Shown here: positions 62,401 through 64,000 of the stretch, piece after piece
How positions within the stretch are numbered: position 1 is the first letter of the stretch
Layout of the letters: each line of letters opens with the position of its first letter
Assembly: GCA_029961685.1 (NCBI GenBank)
Contig: JARWKL010000008.1
Location: 17,951,981-18,015,980 of the forward strand
DNA from: Aristolochia californica
Taxonomy: Eukaryota > Streptophyta > Magnoliopsida > Piperales > Aristolochiaceae
Length of the DNA stretch: 64,000 nt
Direction: 5' to 3'
Translations under genes and position numbers: made by a program
Notes under the pieces: generated by a model
Databases searched by the model: none
Seen by the model: the letters and a program-made list of their open reading frames with translations, nothing else
What the model was told of the DNA's origin: nothing

Positions 62401-64000
62401 TAGAGAGTGATAATTCCAAAATCAAGTCTGTATTTTTTAGGGATTGTAAACTCTTTTTAGTTTTTATATGTCAGCTTCTGCAATCAAAGGGAAAAGGGCG
62501 AGGCGGGGGATTTTTAACCGAGTGTTGACTCCCTATCCATAAGTCGTTCTTCATAAAATATATCCGGTTACACATGATAAATCACTTTATAATAATCTAT
62601 GATCGTTAGGTCACTTTTTGTAAATGGGCAAAATAATCGCTTGTTTGACACGGGTAAATATCCGACCGCACGTTCAGTTGAGAATTTAATGTTAGTCTAT
62701 TTAAAATGTTTGGATCCATTGGTCATTAGCATCTTTAACATGTTTCAAGCATGCATTTCCATTTTTTAAAACATGTGTAGAAAAGTTTCTTTCTTAACAA
62801 ATTCCAAACTGTTAGGGTTGAACTAGTGGAATTTCCCGAACTAGGATAACAAAACTTTTGTGTTCATTTGTGATGTGTCAATAAATTTTCTTTACTTACA
62901 TTTTTTATTTCTTTAAATTTTTTCCATACATAAACTCTAAAATTTTCATTTTTTTTTTTATCTATTTGCCTTTTATCTCTTTTTTTGTTGACAAGATGAA
63001 GGGAAAGTGAAAACTCAAGTTTTGATTTAAGAAAAAAAAGTACACATCTAAAATGGAAATGCACGATGCACAAATCTAGAGAGTGATAATTCCAAAAAGT
63101 GCCTGTAATTTTGAGGGATTGTATACTCTTTTTAGTGTTTATATATCAGTTTTTGCAATCATCGGGAAAAGGGGGAGGCAGGGGATTTTTAACCGAGTGT
63201 TGACTCCCAATCCATAGGTCACTCCTTACAAAAATATAGCCCGTTACACATGGTAAATCACTTACAATCATCTATGATTGTTAGGTCAGTCTTTTGTAAA
63301 GGGGTAAAATAATGGCTTGTTTGACTATGGTAAATATCCCACCACATGTTCACTTAAGAATTTAATGTTATTCTCTTTAAATGGCTTGGATCCATAGGTC
63401 ATTCGCATCTTTAACATGTTTCAAGCATGCATTTCCATTTTTTAAAACATGTGTAGAAAAATCTTTTTCTTATAAAATTCAAAGCTATTAGAGTTGAACT
63501 AGTGGAATTTCCAAAAATATGATAAAAAAACTTTAGTGTTCATTTGTGGTGTGTCACTAAATTTTCTTTACTTACATTTGTTATTGCTTTAAATATTTTC
63601 CATACATAAACTCTAAAATTTTCATTTTTTTGTGGTCTATTAGCCTTTTATCTCTTTTTTTTTGTTTATGAGATGAAGGGAACGTGAAAACTCAAGTTTT
63701 GATTTAAGAAAAAAAAGTACAAATCTAAAATGGAAATGCAAAACGCACAAATGTAGGGAGTGATAATTCCAAAAAGTGTCTGTAATTTTTAGGGATTGTA
63801 AACTCTTTTTAGTTTTAAAATATTAGGTTTTACAATCATCAGGAAAAAGGGGAGGCAGGGGATTTTTAACCGAGTGTTGACTCCCAATCCAAAAGTCATT
63901 CCTTACAAAAATATAGCCCATAACGCATGATAAATCACTTTATAATCATCTATGATCGTTAGTTCAACTTTTTGCAAATAGGCAAAATAATGGCTTGTTT

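Larger units (their letters stand above)
55968..64000 (-). repeat. Satellite array, inverted domain 3, about 12 monomers of ~676 bp
   Basis: This is the same satellite in reverse complement. The reversed anchor AAGTCATTCC ends at 56470, 57145, 57816, 58492, 59169, 59846, 60521, 61198, 61873, 62550, 63225 and 63902. Intervals are 671-677 bp (mean close to 675.6), more even than in the + domains and without large internal deletions. About 7 of 12 copies read CTCGGTTA (monomer sense) where + copies normally read CTCAGTTA. About 7 of 12 read GGAAATGCATGC where + copies read GGATATGCATGC. Many also have GGAAAAAATTTA in place of GGAAAGAATTTA. I infer a separately homogenised subfamily. It runs off the right edge of the window. 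Confidence 0.96.

Noticed and set aside
2633..63073. Forty or so open frames of 60-110 codons across the satellite, on both strands
   Set aside because: They lie at the same monomer phases, start at varying ATGs, and are broken by stops and indels in most copies. The consensus frame has an in-frame TGA. They are products of the repeat, not genes.
1..64000. AACCCTAA and TCCCTAAAAA words resembling the plant telomere unit in each monomer
   Set aside because: Only a single unit at each place, with no tandem TTTAGGG. Chance similarity, not an interstitial telomere.
1..64000. Regularly spaced repeats as a possible CRISPR array
   Set aside because: The period is about 672 bp with continuous homology and no unique spacers. 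This is satellite DNA in a eukaryotic context.
1..64000. A CENP-B box-like protein-binding motif in the monomer
   Set aside because: I looked for the mammalian CENP-B box pattern and found no convincing match. Centromere identity cannot be claimed from sequence.

Overview
The window is almost entirely one tandemly repeated satellite DNA, with a single LTR retrotransposon inserted in it. I see no intact protein-coding gene and no tRNA, rRNA or CRISPR array. The host is most likely a flowering plant. The evidence is a very long AT-rich satellite array with a monomer near 672 bp, plus an LTR element whose primer-binding site TGGTATCAGAGC is the one plant retrotransposons use to pair with initiator tRNA-Met. 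I cannot name the species or match the satellite to a published family from memory.

Layout. Positions 1-28137 hold about 42 head-to-tail monomers on the + strand. Positions 28138-30471 hold a non-autonomous LTR retrotransposon: a 5' LTR lacking about its first 19 bp, a PBS, about 1.5 kb of largely non-coding and much more GC-rich internal DNA, a polypurine tract, and a complete 3' LTR. Positions 30472-55967 hold about 38 more + strand monomers. At 55967/55968 the array flips, and 55968-64000 holds about 12 monomers on the - strand. These form a recognisably different subfamily with a very even spacing of 671-677 bp.

Monomer anatomy, taking the motif GGAATGACTT as phase 0. A C-rich island lies at about +40 to +62 and a TATATAAA box at about +80. 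AT-rich sequence follows, with a CTCTCTCTAC tract and TGCATTGTGCATTTCC. An ACATGTTT...AAACATGT dyad around ATGCATGC lies at about +443 to +482. A BamHI site (GGATCC) lies near +500, and a GC-richer segment containing GTGCGGTGGG near +560. Modal length is 670-676 bp, close to four nucleosome repeats.

The monomers are not randomly mixed. Shared private variants recur at fixed spacings of about 1.34 kb (2 monomers), 2.0 kb (3), 2.69 kb (4), 4.6 kb (7) and 13.3 kb (20). This indicates patchy higher-order organisation produced by repeated block duplication. Short internal deletions, homopolymer expansions at the C/G-rich island, the inversion and the damaged retrotransposon junction record a long rearrangement history. 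The many 60-110-codon open frames in the array are by-products of the repeat: the consensus carries an in-frame TGA that is lost only in scattered monomers.
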